Counted from the stretch's first letter, positions 1 through 5,287 are shown. The stretch: DNA of 5,526 nucleotides from Candidatus Doudnabacteria bacterium (GCA_016788805.1 JAEUSE010000072.1:1-5526); one strand, 5' to 3'. Numbers and translations: made by a program. Notes: generated from the letters alone by a model not told the origin.

Positions 1-152
1 TCCTCACCGCTTCCGGGCAAGGCCCAGTCGGCAAGTGCTAAGACGAATAGGCCTCCGGCCGTGAGCCACAGCCATTCGATTTTGTATTCTAGGGCTCCAA
101 TCACCCCGACGATTGCAGCCATCGCGGCCAGTGTCATTACGGCGGCTCTCAT
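1..152 (-). CDS. Small two-helix membrane protein, N-terminal part (runs off the left edge)
   Basis: An open frame starts at the ATG whose complement lies at 150-152 and reads without a stop for 50 codons to the window edge, so the C-terminus is not seen. The SD AAGGAG (minus strand, 158-163) lies 5 nt before the ATG and decides the start. The peptide is hydrophobic. Residues 5-21 form one likely membrane helix rich in Ala, Val, Ile and Gly. A short charged turn (E22, K24, E26) follows, and residues 27-45 form a second helix with three Trp. This looks like a helical hairpin in the inner membrane. I do not recognise a family and assign no function. It is transcribed divergently from fusA and has a good promoter at 195-223. 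The strong SD, promoter and clear two-helix pattern make it a credible gene despite its short visible length. Confidence 0.62.
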   Translation of the reverse strand, partial: MRAAVMTLAAMAAIVGVIGALEYKIEWLWLTAGGLFVLALADWALPGSGE

Positions 153-194
153 GGTTTCTCCTTTTACTTGTTATATTTATTAGAGTAACCAATA

Positions 195-223
195 TTTATA
201 GTTAAAATATCAAGACTAGTCAA
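195..223 (-). promoter_or_regulatory. Sigma70-type promoter for the left-edge membrane protein gene
   Basis: On the minus strand a -35 box TTGACT (218-223) is separated by exactly 17 bp from a -10 box TATAAA (195-200). Transcription would start near 188, giving a leader of about 36 nt that contains the AAGGAG ribosome site. Position and orientation fit the minus-strand gene at 1-152. The -35 box lies inside the short gap in front of fusA, so this promoter and whatever drives fusA probably overlap. Confidence 0.65.
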
Positions 224-238
224 GATAACTTAAAACAT

Positions 239-2362
239 ATGCCCCGAGAATATCCCATTGAGGCTACAAGAAATATTGGTATTATTGCCCACATTGACGC
301 GGGTAAAACTACCACTACCGAAGGTGTTCTTTTTAACACCGGTATGATTCACAAAATTGGTGCGGTACACGAAGGTGAAACCGTAACCGACTGGATGGAG
401 CAAGAACGCGAGCGCGGTATTACTATTACCTCTGCGGCCGTTACCTGTTATTGGTCCCCACAGCATATTAAACTTGCGCCAGACACGAAGTATAAAATTA
501 ACATTATCGACACCCCCGGACACGTAGACTTTACCGTAGAAGTAGAGCGCTCTTTGCGCGTGCTGGACGGCGCGGTCACTGTGTTTGACGGTAAAATGGG
601 TGTAGAACCTCAGTCCGAGACTGTATGGCGCCAAGCCGACAAGTACGGTGTGCCTCGCGTGTGTTCTATAAACAAGATTAACCAAACCGGCGGTGACTTT
701 TACAAGTCTTTAGATTCTATTCACAAACGCTTGTCGCCGAACGCTATGCCGGTGCAAATCCCCATTGGTTTTGAGAAAGACATTTGCGGTGTGGTGGATT
801 TGGTCCAAATGAAAGCCTATACCTACAAGGAATACCACGACAAAGAGTTTACCGTAAGCGACATTCCGGCGGACATGATGGAGAAGGCCAAAGAGTGGCG
901 CCACAAGTTAGTGGAAAAAGTGGTTGAGTATGACGACTCCATGATGGAGAAGTATTTAGCCGGTGAGGAGTTAACCGAGCTTGAGTTGTTGCAGACCATT
1001 CGTAAAGCCACTCAGTCCGGTAAGTTTTTCCCCGTTATTGGTGGAGACAACCGCGGTATTATTGTGCAAATGATGTTGGACTGCGTAGTGAACTTCTTGC
1101 CGAGTCCAACCGATAAGGGTTCGGTAAAAGGCCACGACCTCAAAACCGGGGAAGAAATATTTCGTGAACCGTCCGACTCTGAGCCCTTTACGGCACTGGC
1201 CTTTAAGATTGCCACTGATCCGTTTGTGGGACGTTTGTGTTTCTTCCGTGTGTACTCCGGAAAACTGGAAGCCGGTAGTTACGTATTGAATGCTCGTACC
1301 GGTAACAAAGAGCGCGTTGGGCGTATCGTACGCATGAAGGCTGACGAACGAGATGAAGTAAAGGAAGTATTTGCCGGTGATATTTGTGCGTTGGTGGGTC
1401 CGAAAGACACTTTTACGGGCGATACCTTATGTGACGTAGATAAGCCCATCCAGCTTGAGTCGATTAAGTTTGCCGATCCGGTTATTTCCATGGCTATTGA
1501 GCCTAAGACCAAGGCCGACCAGGAAAAAATGGGTATTGCTATGCAAAAGCTGGCCGAAGAAGACCCAACCTTTAAAGTATCTACCAACGAAGAAACCCAG
1601 CAGACCATTATTGCCGGTATGGGTGAACTTCACTTGGAAATTATTGTAGACCGCATGAAGCGCGAGTTTAAGGTGGAAGCCAATGTGGGTAAACCGGAAG
1701 TAGCCTACCGCGAAACCATTAAAGCTACCGCGACTGCTGAGTCTAAGTACATTCGTCAGACCGGTGGTAAAGGGCAGTACGGTCATGTGTACCTGCGGGT
1801 TGAACCACTGGAGCGTGGTAAGGGGTACGAGTTTAAGGATGAAATTGTGGGTGGTGTTATTCCTCGGGAATACATCAAACCAATTGATAAAGGTATTCAG
1901 GAGTCTGCCGCTAACGGTGTGATTGCCGGGTACCCGTTGGTTGACTTTAGTGCCGCTGTGTACGATGGTAGCTACCACGAAGTAGATAGTTCGGAAATGG
2001 CCTTTAAGATTGCAGCTTCCAAAGGTTTGCAAGATGCTATTAAGAAAGCCAGCCCTATCATCCTTGAGCCGATTATGAAAGTGGAAGTGACCACTCCGGA
2101 AACCAACATGGGTGACGTTATTGGTGACCTCAACTCCAAACGTGCGCAAATTCATGAAATGAATGACCGTTTGCATTTGAAGATTATTGACGCGATGGTG
2201 CCGCTATCTGAAATGTTCGGCTATGCCACCAGCTTGCGCAGTATGACCCAAGGTCAAGCCAGCTATTCCATGGAGTTTGATCACTACGCTGAAGTGCCAA
2301 ATAACATTGCTCAGAAGATTATTGAAAGCCGTCAGGGCATCAATGTTCGTAAAGGCATGTAA
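239..2362 (+). CDS. fusA: Elongation factor G (translocation GTPase)
   Basis: EF-G is a cytoplasmic GTPase that moves tRNA and mRNA through the ribosome after each peptide bond and, with RRF, helps recycle ribosomes. The 707-residue length matches bacterial EF-G (about 700). Domains in order: G domain (about 1-285), beta-barrel II (about 300-395), III (about 410-485), IV (about 486-605) and V (to about 690). Visible motifs are the P-loop AHIDAGKT (17-24), switch I RGITIT (59-64), DTPGH (91-95) and the domain IV loop GGKGQYGH. Two guanine-recognition motifs are off consensus: G4 reads NKIN (145-148) for NKxD, and G5 reads GGD (268-270) where GSA is expected. The start is fixed by the family N-terminus (MPREYPIEATRNIGI), yet no SD precedes it. 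The gene is monocistronic, with its own terminator 37 bp downstream and no ribosomal protein genes beside it. Assignment is certain; the effect of the motif changes is not known. Confidence 0.97.
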   Translation: MPREYPIEATRNIGIIAHIDAGKTTTTEGVLFNTGMIHKIGAVHEGETVTDWMEQERERGITITSAAVTCYWSPQHIKLAPDTKYKINIIDTPGHVDFTVEVERSLRVLDGAVTVFDGKMGVEPQSETVWRQADKYGVPRVCSINKINQTGGDFYKSLDSIHKRLSPNAMPVQIPIGFEKDICGVVDLVQMKAYTYKEYHDKEFTVSDIPADMMEKAKEWRHKLVEKVVEYDDSMMEKYLAGEELTELELLQTIRKATQSGKFFPVIGGDNRGIIVQMMLDCVVNFLPSPTDKGSVKGHDLKTGEEIFREPSDSEPFTALAFKIATDPFVGRLCFFRVYSGKLEAGSYVLNARTGNKERVGRIVRMKADERDEVKEVFAGDICALVGPKDTFTGDTLCDVDKPIQLESIKFADPVISMAIEPKTKADQEKMGIAMQKLAEEDPTFKVSTNEETQQTIIAGMGELHLEIIVDRMKREFKVEANVGKPEVAYRETIKATATAESKYIRQTGGKGQYGHVYLRVEPLERGKGYEFKDEIVGGVIPREYIKPIDKGIQESAANGVIAGYPLVDFSAAVYDGSYHEVDSSEMAFKIAASKGLQDAIKKASPIILEPIMKVEVTTPETNMGDVIGDLNSKRAQIHEMNDRLHLKIIDAMVPLSEMFGYATSLRSMTQGQASYSMEFDHYAEVPNNIAQKIIESRQGINVRKGM

Positions 2363-2366
2363 AAGA

Positions 2367-2397
2367 AGCTTCTAGCTATCAGCTGCTAGCTTTTAGA
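2367..2397 (+). repeat. AGCT/CTAG-rich 3' repeat, copy 1 (after fusA)
   Basis: The 12-mer AGCTTCTAGCTA (2367-2378), then a 7-nt insertion (2379-2385), then CTAGCTTTTAGA (2386-2397). The same two blocks occur after tuf at 4871-4894 without the insertion, and 23 of 24 aligned bases are identical. The segment can form a weak hairpin, CTAGC (2372-2376) with GCTAG (2385-2389). It lies between the fusA stop codon and the terminator. Confidence 0.7.
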
Positions 2398-2398
2398 A

Positions 2399-2428
2399 AA
2401 AAGGCCCCTCGACGGCGAGGGGTCTTTT
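2399..2428 (+). terminator. Intrinsic terminator of fusA
   Basis: A 13-bp stem: AAAAGGCCCCTCG (2399-2411) pairs with CGAGGGGTCTTTT (2416-2428) with one G-U pair, closed by an ACGG tetraloop. Left-arm A residues and the right-arm T run give a classic U-tract. It lies 37 bp past the fusA stop and ends fusA transcription before the next plus-strand gene. Confidence 0.93.
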
Positions 2429-2462
2429 GGTTACTATGTAGGTAATTGGTAAATGCGCATAT

Positions 2463-2873
2463 ATGAAAACAGTTGAGGATATAGTCAAACTTTGTCAGGA
2501 TGAACAGGGGAAAGTGTTTATTATGGACGCCACAGGGGATGTGAAGTTGGTACTCATGGGGGTGGGGGAGTACGAACGGCTGAAGTCGACAGGAACAAGA
2601 GACACCCGTCTCGACTCGGGAGTCGACCCGAGGCGGAAGGGACAAGAGACAAGTTTTGAAGCCAAACCTGGCGTGGACGCTCCAATGTCTGGTCTTGATG
2701 CGGAAGCGGCGAATAGAGAAATACTTATAGCGCAATTACGGGAGCAGGCGGCAAACTTTGTACCCGCTCAAACCGTACCCCGAGTAGAAGTGAACCCATT
2801 AGCCCGGCAGGACTTGCGAGAAGAAGTTATAGACCCCAGTTTCAACTTTGACGGCCCGGATAATTCTTTTTAA
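2463..2873 (+). CDS. Orphan protein with Phd/YefM-like N-terminal fold and a long charged tail
   Basis: 136 residues. Residues 17-40 (KVFIMDATGDVKLVLMGVGEYERL, read in two parts: a strand-turn-strand KVFIMD/VKLVLM, then GEYERL) resemble the strand pair and helix cap of Phd/YefM antitoxins, where a beta hairpin is followed by an EYERL-type helix. Residues 1-14 would be the leading helix. After residue 42 comes a polar, probably disordered stretch (43-76), a likely amphipathic helix (78-97), and an acidic, Pro/Asn-rich tail. No toxin-like gene is adjacent: the next gene is convergent and encodes a secreted protein. It may therefore be a solitary DNA-binding or protein-binding relative rather than an antitoxin. 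No SD precedes the ATG; an AGGT at 2440-2443 is too far away. The gene sits right after the fusA terminator and must have its own weak or leaderless promoter, or depend on readthrough. That it is a gene is likely; the fold match is by eye. Confidence 0.72.
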   Translation: MKTVEDIVKLCQDEQGKVFIMDATGDVKLVLMGVGEYERLKSTGTRDTRLDSGVDPRRKGQETSFEAKPGVDAPMSGLDAEAANREILIAQLREQAANFVPAQTVPRVEVNPLARQDLREEVIDPSFNFDGPDNSF

Positions 2874-2908
2874 AGTTAATTATTTCCAAAATAGACAATA
2901 TAAATACT

Positions 2909-2935
2909 AAAGCGGCAGAGTGTTCTGCCGCTTTT
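2909..2935. terminator. Bidirectional intrinsic terminator between convergent genes
   Basis: An 11-bp perfect stem: AAAGCGGCAGA (2909-2919) pairs with TCTGCCGCTTT (2924-2934) around a GTGT loop. Four T follow on the plus strand, and the AAA arm gives a short U-run on the minus strand. It lies between the stops of the plus gene ending at 2873 and the minus gene ending at 2958, so it can serve both. Confidence 0.9.
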
Positions 2936-2957
2936 CGTGACTATATAAAGTTTCCCC

Positions 2958-3293
2958 TCATTTCGGTTTTACCGTCACCGTAAAGGTACGGTATTTTGTT
3001 ATTTCAATTTGGAATACTTCTCTCGCTGCCTCCTTGGTGGCAGGGATTTCCACGATGAAGACTGTTTTTCCTTCCGGGGCGTCGGGAATTTCGCACTCAT
3101 TGAACTCATTTATCGTACAAGTACGAATGTATCCTTTTTGATTAATTTTCACGGTGCCGCCCTCTACCGCACTGCCTGTTGAGCTGACGACTTTGATAAC
3201 AATTTTGGTAAACTGTTGTGACTGTGCCAACGCGGTGGTGTTAGCGAAAGCTAAGGCCAAAATCACCGCTGAACAAAATAAGAGGGTTTTCAT
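2958..3293 (-). CDS. Small secreted beta-rich protein
   Basis: 111 residues from the ATG at 3291-3293. An upstream in-frame ATG (3467) would add 58 residues, but that stretch crosses the promoter and reads as untranslated leader. The internal start has a signal peptide directly after it and an SD (AGGA, 3303-3306, 9 nt spacing). Signal peptide: K2, a hydrophobic core at about 4-17, and a likely signal peptidase I site after A-L-A (residues 21-23), leaving about 88 mature residues. The mature part alternates beta-prone runs (TKIVIKVVSSTG, GGTVKIN, KTVFIVEIPA, RTFTVTVKPK) with turns. This resembles a carboxypeptidase-regulatory-like or other small Ig-like beta-sandwich. Two cysteines in the TCTINEFNECEI segment could form a disulfide outside the membrane. 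It is exported, with no lipobox and no membrane anchor. It is divergent from tuf and convergent with the Phd-like gene. Function is unknown. Confidence 0.8.
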   Translation of the reverse strand: MKTLLFCSAVILALAFANTTALAQSQQFTKIVIKVVSSTGSAVEGGTVKINQKGYIRTCTINEFNECEIPDAPEGKTVFIVEIPATKEAAREVFQIEITKYRTFTVTVKPK

Positions 3294-3313
3294 GTTTGTT
3301 TTTCCTATATAAA

Positions 3314-3338
3314 ACAACTCGGCGGAATGCCGGGTTGT
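3314..3338 (-). promoter_or_regulatory. Terminator-like hairpin in the leader of the secreted-protein gene
   Basis: On the minus strand ACAACCCGGC (3338-3329) pairs with GCCGAGTTGT (3323-3314) with one C-A mismatch and a 5-nt loop, and is followed at once by TTTATATAGG. It lies between the predicted transcription start (near 3383) and the SD at 3303-3306. A GC-rich stem followed by U residues in a leader could act as an attenuator; the U-tract is short. Confidence 0.45.
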
Positions 3339-3348
3339 GGTGGATCGG

Positions 3349-3368
3349 GTGGGCGGTACCATGCCCAC
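3349..3368 (-). promoter_or_regulatory. Upstream hairpin in the same leader
   Basis: GTGGGC (3363-3368 on the minus strand) pairs perfectly with GCCCAC (3349-3354) around an 8-nt loop that includes the palindrome GGTACC. With the hairpin at 3314-3338 it makes the roughly 90-nt leader largely structured. Confidence 0.4.
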
Positions 3369-3389
3369 ATGTTTACACGACGCGGCGAT

Positions 3390-3418
3390 ATAGTAGCACG
3401 TAAGAGCGTTTGTGTCAA
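3390..3418 (-). promoter_or_regulatory. Sigma70-type promoter of the secreted-protein gene
   Basis: On the minus strand a perfect -35 TTGACA (3413-3418), a 17-bp spacer and a -10 TACTAT (3390-3395). Predicted start is near 3383, about 90 nt before the ATG at 3293. Its -35 box is 4 bp from the tuf -35 box on the opposite strand. Confidence 0.75.
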
Positions 3419-3422
3419 TACT

Positions 3423-3452
3423 TTGACAAGTAAAAGAGCTTTTAGGTATAAT
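3423..3452 (+). promoter_or_regulatory. Consensus sigma70-type promoter of tuf
   Basis: Perfect -35 TTGACA (3423-3428), an 18-bp spacer and a perfect -10 TATAAT (3447-3452). Start is predicted near 3459, leaving an untranslated leader of about 190 nt before tuf. A full-consensus promoter suits one of the most highly expressed proteins in the cell. Confidence 0.88.
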
Positions 3453-3507
3453 CTTTTTAGCGCACACAGTAATGTGACGTGCTTAATTTTGTCTCATTAT
3501 TAATTAA

Positions 3508-3634
3508 TTTCGCTCTGGATTCCAGATGCATCACCCTACGCCGAGGCTATGGGTGATCTTCGAGATAAAAAGAGGCACCCTTGGCGTTGAAGCTAAATCG
3601 ATAGGCTGCAGCGGCAAGGGAAACTCGAGCGGAG
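3508..3634 (+). promoter_or_regulatory. Candidate structured cis-regulatory RNA (pseudoknot) in the tuf leader
   Basis: Complementary segments define a closed domain. The outer helix P1 is TTTCGCTC (3508-3515) with GAGCGGAG (3627-3634): 8 bp, two of them G-U. Next is a small hairpin TCTGG-ATT-CCAGA (3514-3526), which competes slightly with P1. A 7-bp stem follows, ATCACCC (3530-3536) with GGGTGAT (3551-3557). Its 14-nt loop contains ACGCCGAGG (3538-3546), complementary over 9 bp (one G-U) to CCTTGGCGT (3579-3587), making an H-type pseudoknot whose crossing strand is A-rich (GATAAAAAGAGG). A second CACCC (3576-3580) could instead pair with GGGTG (3551-3555). P1 ends 4 nt before the tuf SD (AAGGA, 3639-3643). 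The layout resembles a translational riboswitch or autoregulatory leader. I do not recognise a known class, and the fold is drawn by eye. Confidence 0.5.
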
Positions 3635-3652
3635 AGAGAAGGATACACACAC

Positions 3653-4843
3653 ATGGCAGCAGAAGCGTTTGATCGCTCAAAGCCGCACGTGAACGTGGGT
3701 ACCATTGGTCACGTTGACCACGGTAAGACCACTTTAACTGCGGCTATTACTACCGTACTTGCAAAGTCCGGTAAGTCCAAGGCTCGCGCCTACGACCAGA
3801 TTGACAATGCCCCGGAAGAAAAAGCCCGTGGTATTACCATTAACACCGCTCACGTTGAGTACGAGTCTGACAAGCGTCACTATGCTCACGTTGACTGTCC
3901 TGGTCACGCTGACTATATCAAGAACATGATTACCGGTGCCGCTCAGATGGACGGTGCTATCTTGGTAGTTTCCGCCGCTGATGGTCCTATGCCTCAGACT
4001 CGCGAACATATCTTGCTCGCTCGTCAGGTAGGTGTACCATACATCGTGGTATTTATGAACAAGGTAGATATGGTTCAGGATGCTGAACTTTTGGACCTTG
4101 TTGAAGAAGAAATTCGTGATCTTTTGACCAAGTACGAATTCCCAGGTGCAACTACTCCAATCATCCGTGGTTCCGCTCTCAAGGCTCTTGAAGGCGACAC
4201 TTCCGAAATTGGTGAGCCTGCGATTATGAAGCTCGTAGAAGCTTTGGATTCTTACATTCCTCAGCCAGAACGCGCTACCGATTTGCCTTTCCTCATGCCG
4301 ATTGAAGATATCTTCACCATTGAAGGTCGCGGTACTGTGGTAACCGGTCGTATTGAGCGTGGTACTTTGAACATCAACGATGAACTTGAAATTGTTGGTT
4401 TGAAAGCTACCGCTAAGACCGTTGCAACCGGTATTGAAATGTTCAACAAGCAGTTGGACAAGGGTATGGCCGGTGACAACGCCGGTGTATTGCTCCGCGG
4501 TATTAAGAAGGAAGAAGTAGAGCGCGGTCAGGTTTTGGCCAAACCGGGTTCTATTACTCCCCACACCGAGTTTGAAGCTGAAATTTACGTTTTGACCAAA
4601 GATGAAGGTGGTCGCCACACTCCATTCTTCAAGGGTTACAAGCCTCAGTTCTACGTTCGTACAACCGACGTGACCGGTGACGTAACTTTGCCGGAAGGTA
4701 CCGAAATGGTTATGCCTGGTGATACCTTGAAGGTAACCGTGAAGTTAATTACTCCGGTGGCTTTGGAAGAAAAAGGTAAGTTCGCTATCCGCGAAGGCGG
4801 TCGCACCGTTGGTGCCGGCGTAGTAACCAAAATCATCAAGTAG
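3653..4843 (+). CDS. tuf: Elongation factor Tu
   Basis: EF-Tu is the cytoplasmic GTPase that carries aminoacyl-tRNA to the ribosomal A site and is recharged by EF-Ts. The 396 residues match the usual 393-400. All G motifs are canonical: P-loop GHVDHGKT (19-26), switch I RGITI (59-63), DCPGH (81-85) with the catalytic His85, NKVD (136-139) and GSALK (173-177). Domain II (about 205-300) and domain III (about 301-396) follow without gaps, ending in GRTVGAGVVTKIIK. The start is set by the family N-terminus and an SD, AAGGA (3639-3643), 9 nt upstream. Expression is probably strong (consensus promoter at 3423-3452) and may be controlled through the long folded leader. The gene is monocistronic: a terminator follows, and rpsJ, often found next to tuf, is absent. 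Assignment is certain. Confidence 0.99.
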   Translation: MAAEAFDRSKPHVNVGTIGHVDHGKTTLTAAITTVLAKSGKSKARAYDQIDNAPEEKARGITINTAHVEYESDKRHYAHVDCPGHADYIKNMITGAAQMDGAILVVSAADGPMPQTREHILLARQVGVPYIVVFMNKVDMVQDAELLDLVEEEIRDLLTKYEFPGATTPIIRGSALKALEGDTSEIGEPAIMKLVEALDSYIPQPERATDLPFLMPIEDIFTIEGRGTVVTGRIERGTLNINDELEIVGLKATAKTVATGIEMFNKQLDKGMAGDNAGVLLRGIKKEEVERGQVLAKPGSITPHTEFEAEIYVLTKDEGGRHTPFFKGYKPQFYVRTTDVTGDVTLPEGTEMVMPGDTLKVTVKLITPVALEEKGKFAIREGGRTVGAGVVTKIIK

Positions 4844-4860
4844 CCTCTTCGGCTACCGAG

Positions 4861-4894
4861 ATAAGCTTACAGCTTCTAGCTACTAGCTTATAGA
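4861..4894 (+). repeat. AGCT/CTAG-rich 3' repeat, copy 2 (after tuf)
   Basis: AGCTTCTAGCTA (4871-4882) then CTAGCTTATAGA (4883-4894), matching the copy after fusA at 23 of 24 bases once that copy's 7-nt insertion is removed. Together with the preceding bases it can form a nested hairpin: ATAAGCT (4861-4867) with AGCTTAT (4885-4891), and AGCT (4871-4874) with AGCT (4878-4881) inside. A further small hairpin GTAGCC-TCTTC-GGCTAC... stem at 4840-4856 overlaps the tuf stop codon. Confidence 0.7.
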
Positions 4895-4895
4895 G

Positions 4896-4924
4896 AAAGA
4901 GCTGCCTATGTGGGCAGCTCTTTT
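4896..4924 (+). terminator. Intrinsic terminator of tuf
   Basis: An 11-bp perfect stem: AAAGAGCTGCC (4896-4906) pairs with GGCAGCTCTTT (4913-4923) around a 6-nt loop, ending in TTTT. It lies 52 bp after the tuf stop codon and is followed by a new promoter. Confidence 0.92.
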
Positions 4925-4941
4925 GAGTTTGTCTGGGGTTT

Positions 4942-4970
4942 TTGACAGCGCTAGAGAGTGGGTCTAATAT
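4942..4970 (+). promoter_or_regulatory. Near-consensus sigma70-type promoter of the coiled-coil gene
   Basis: TTGACA (4942-4947), a 17-bp spacer and TAATAT (4965-4970). The start would be near 4977, leaving a short leader of about 17 nt that holds AGGAG (4981-4985), 8 nt before the ATG at 4994. It lies directly after the tuf terminator, so the small gene is independently transcribed. Confidence 0.85.
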
Positions 4971-4993
4971 GTTGAGTATTAGGAGAGACATAT

Positions 4994-5218
4994 ATGAACG
5001 AAACAAAAATTTACGAAAAGTTGCTTGAGCATGATGAAGACTTAAAAGTTCTTAAACAAGACGTGCAAGAACTGAAAGTATCTATGCATGGCTTGCAAGA
5101 CAATACCGATAAAATTTTGCACATTGTGGAGCGGCTGGATCAAGAACGCGCTGCGACGAACTATCATTTAGATGAATCAGACACTCGCGTGTCCAAACTC
5201 GAGGCAGCACGAGGTTGA
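4994..5218 (+). CDS. Small coiled-coil protein of unknown function
   Basis: 74 residues, rich in Glu, Asp, Lys and Leu, with no membrane segment and no cysteine. Residues about 5-70 show heptad-like spacing of Leu, Ile and Val (for example KLLEHDEDLKVLKQDVQELK, then ILHIVERL), which predicts one long amphipathic helix or two helices forming a coiled coil, so it is probably oligomeric or binds a partner helix. The SD AGGAG 8 nt upstream and the near-consensus promoter at 4942-4970 make it a solid gene and suggest good expression. Short soluble coiled-coil proteins of this kind are familiar as hypothetical proteins in reduced genomes, but I cannot name a family or role. It lies between the tuf terminator and a bidirectional terminator, so it is monocistronic. 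Confidence 0.85.
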   Translation: MNETKIYEKLLEHDEDLKVLKQDVQELKVSMHGLQDNTDKILHIVERLDQERAATNYHLDESDTRVSKLEAARG

Positions 5219-5246
5219 CTATTGAAATGCAAATTTTAAAAGATTT

Positions 5247-5287
5247 AAAACTACACATTTCCGCGTCGGCAGAAATGTGTAGTTTTT
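5247..5287. terminator. Bidirectional intrinsic terminator
   Basis: Stem CTACACATTTC (5251-5261) with GAAATGTGTAG (5272-5282), 11 bp and perfect, extended by four A-T pairs (5247-5250 with 5283-5286). It has a T run on the plus strand (5283-5287) and an A run before it that gives a U run on the minus strand. It closes the coiled-coil gene from the left and the minus-strand 31-residue peptide unit from the right. Confidence 0.92.

Noticed and set aside
1427..2176. Long minus-strand open frame inside fusA.
   Set aside because: It is antisense to an intact conserved gene with strong codon constraint, has no ribosome site and reads as a shadow frame. The similar frame opposite tuf (3734-4618) is rejected for the same reason.
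3349..3368. T-box-like motif TGGTACCGC in the minus-strand leader.
   Set aside because: The leader is only about 90 nt, too short for a T-box stem I, and the gene is not linked to amino acid supply. The match is probably due to the GGTACC palindrome.
3294..3467. N-terminal extension of 58 residues for the secreted protein.
   Set aside because: It would span the promoter at 3390-3418 and place the signal peptide in mid-protein; the internal ATG has an SD and a signal peptide directly after it.
3526..3672. A 48-codon open frame inside the tuf leader that overlaps the tuf start in another frame, and a 13-codon frame at 3549-3590.
   Set aside because: Neither has a well-placed ribosome site, the compositions look random, and the same bases are better explained by RNA pairing. 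A regulatory uORF is not excluded.
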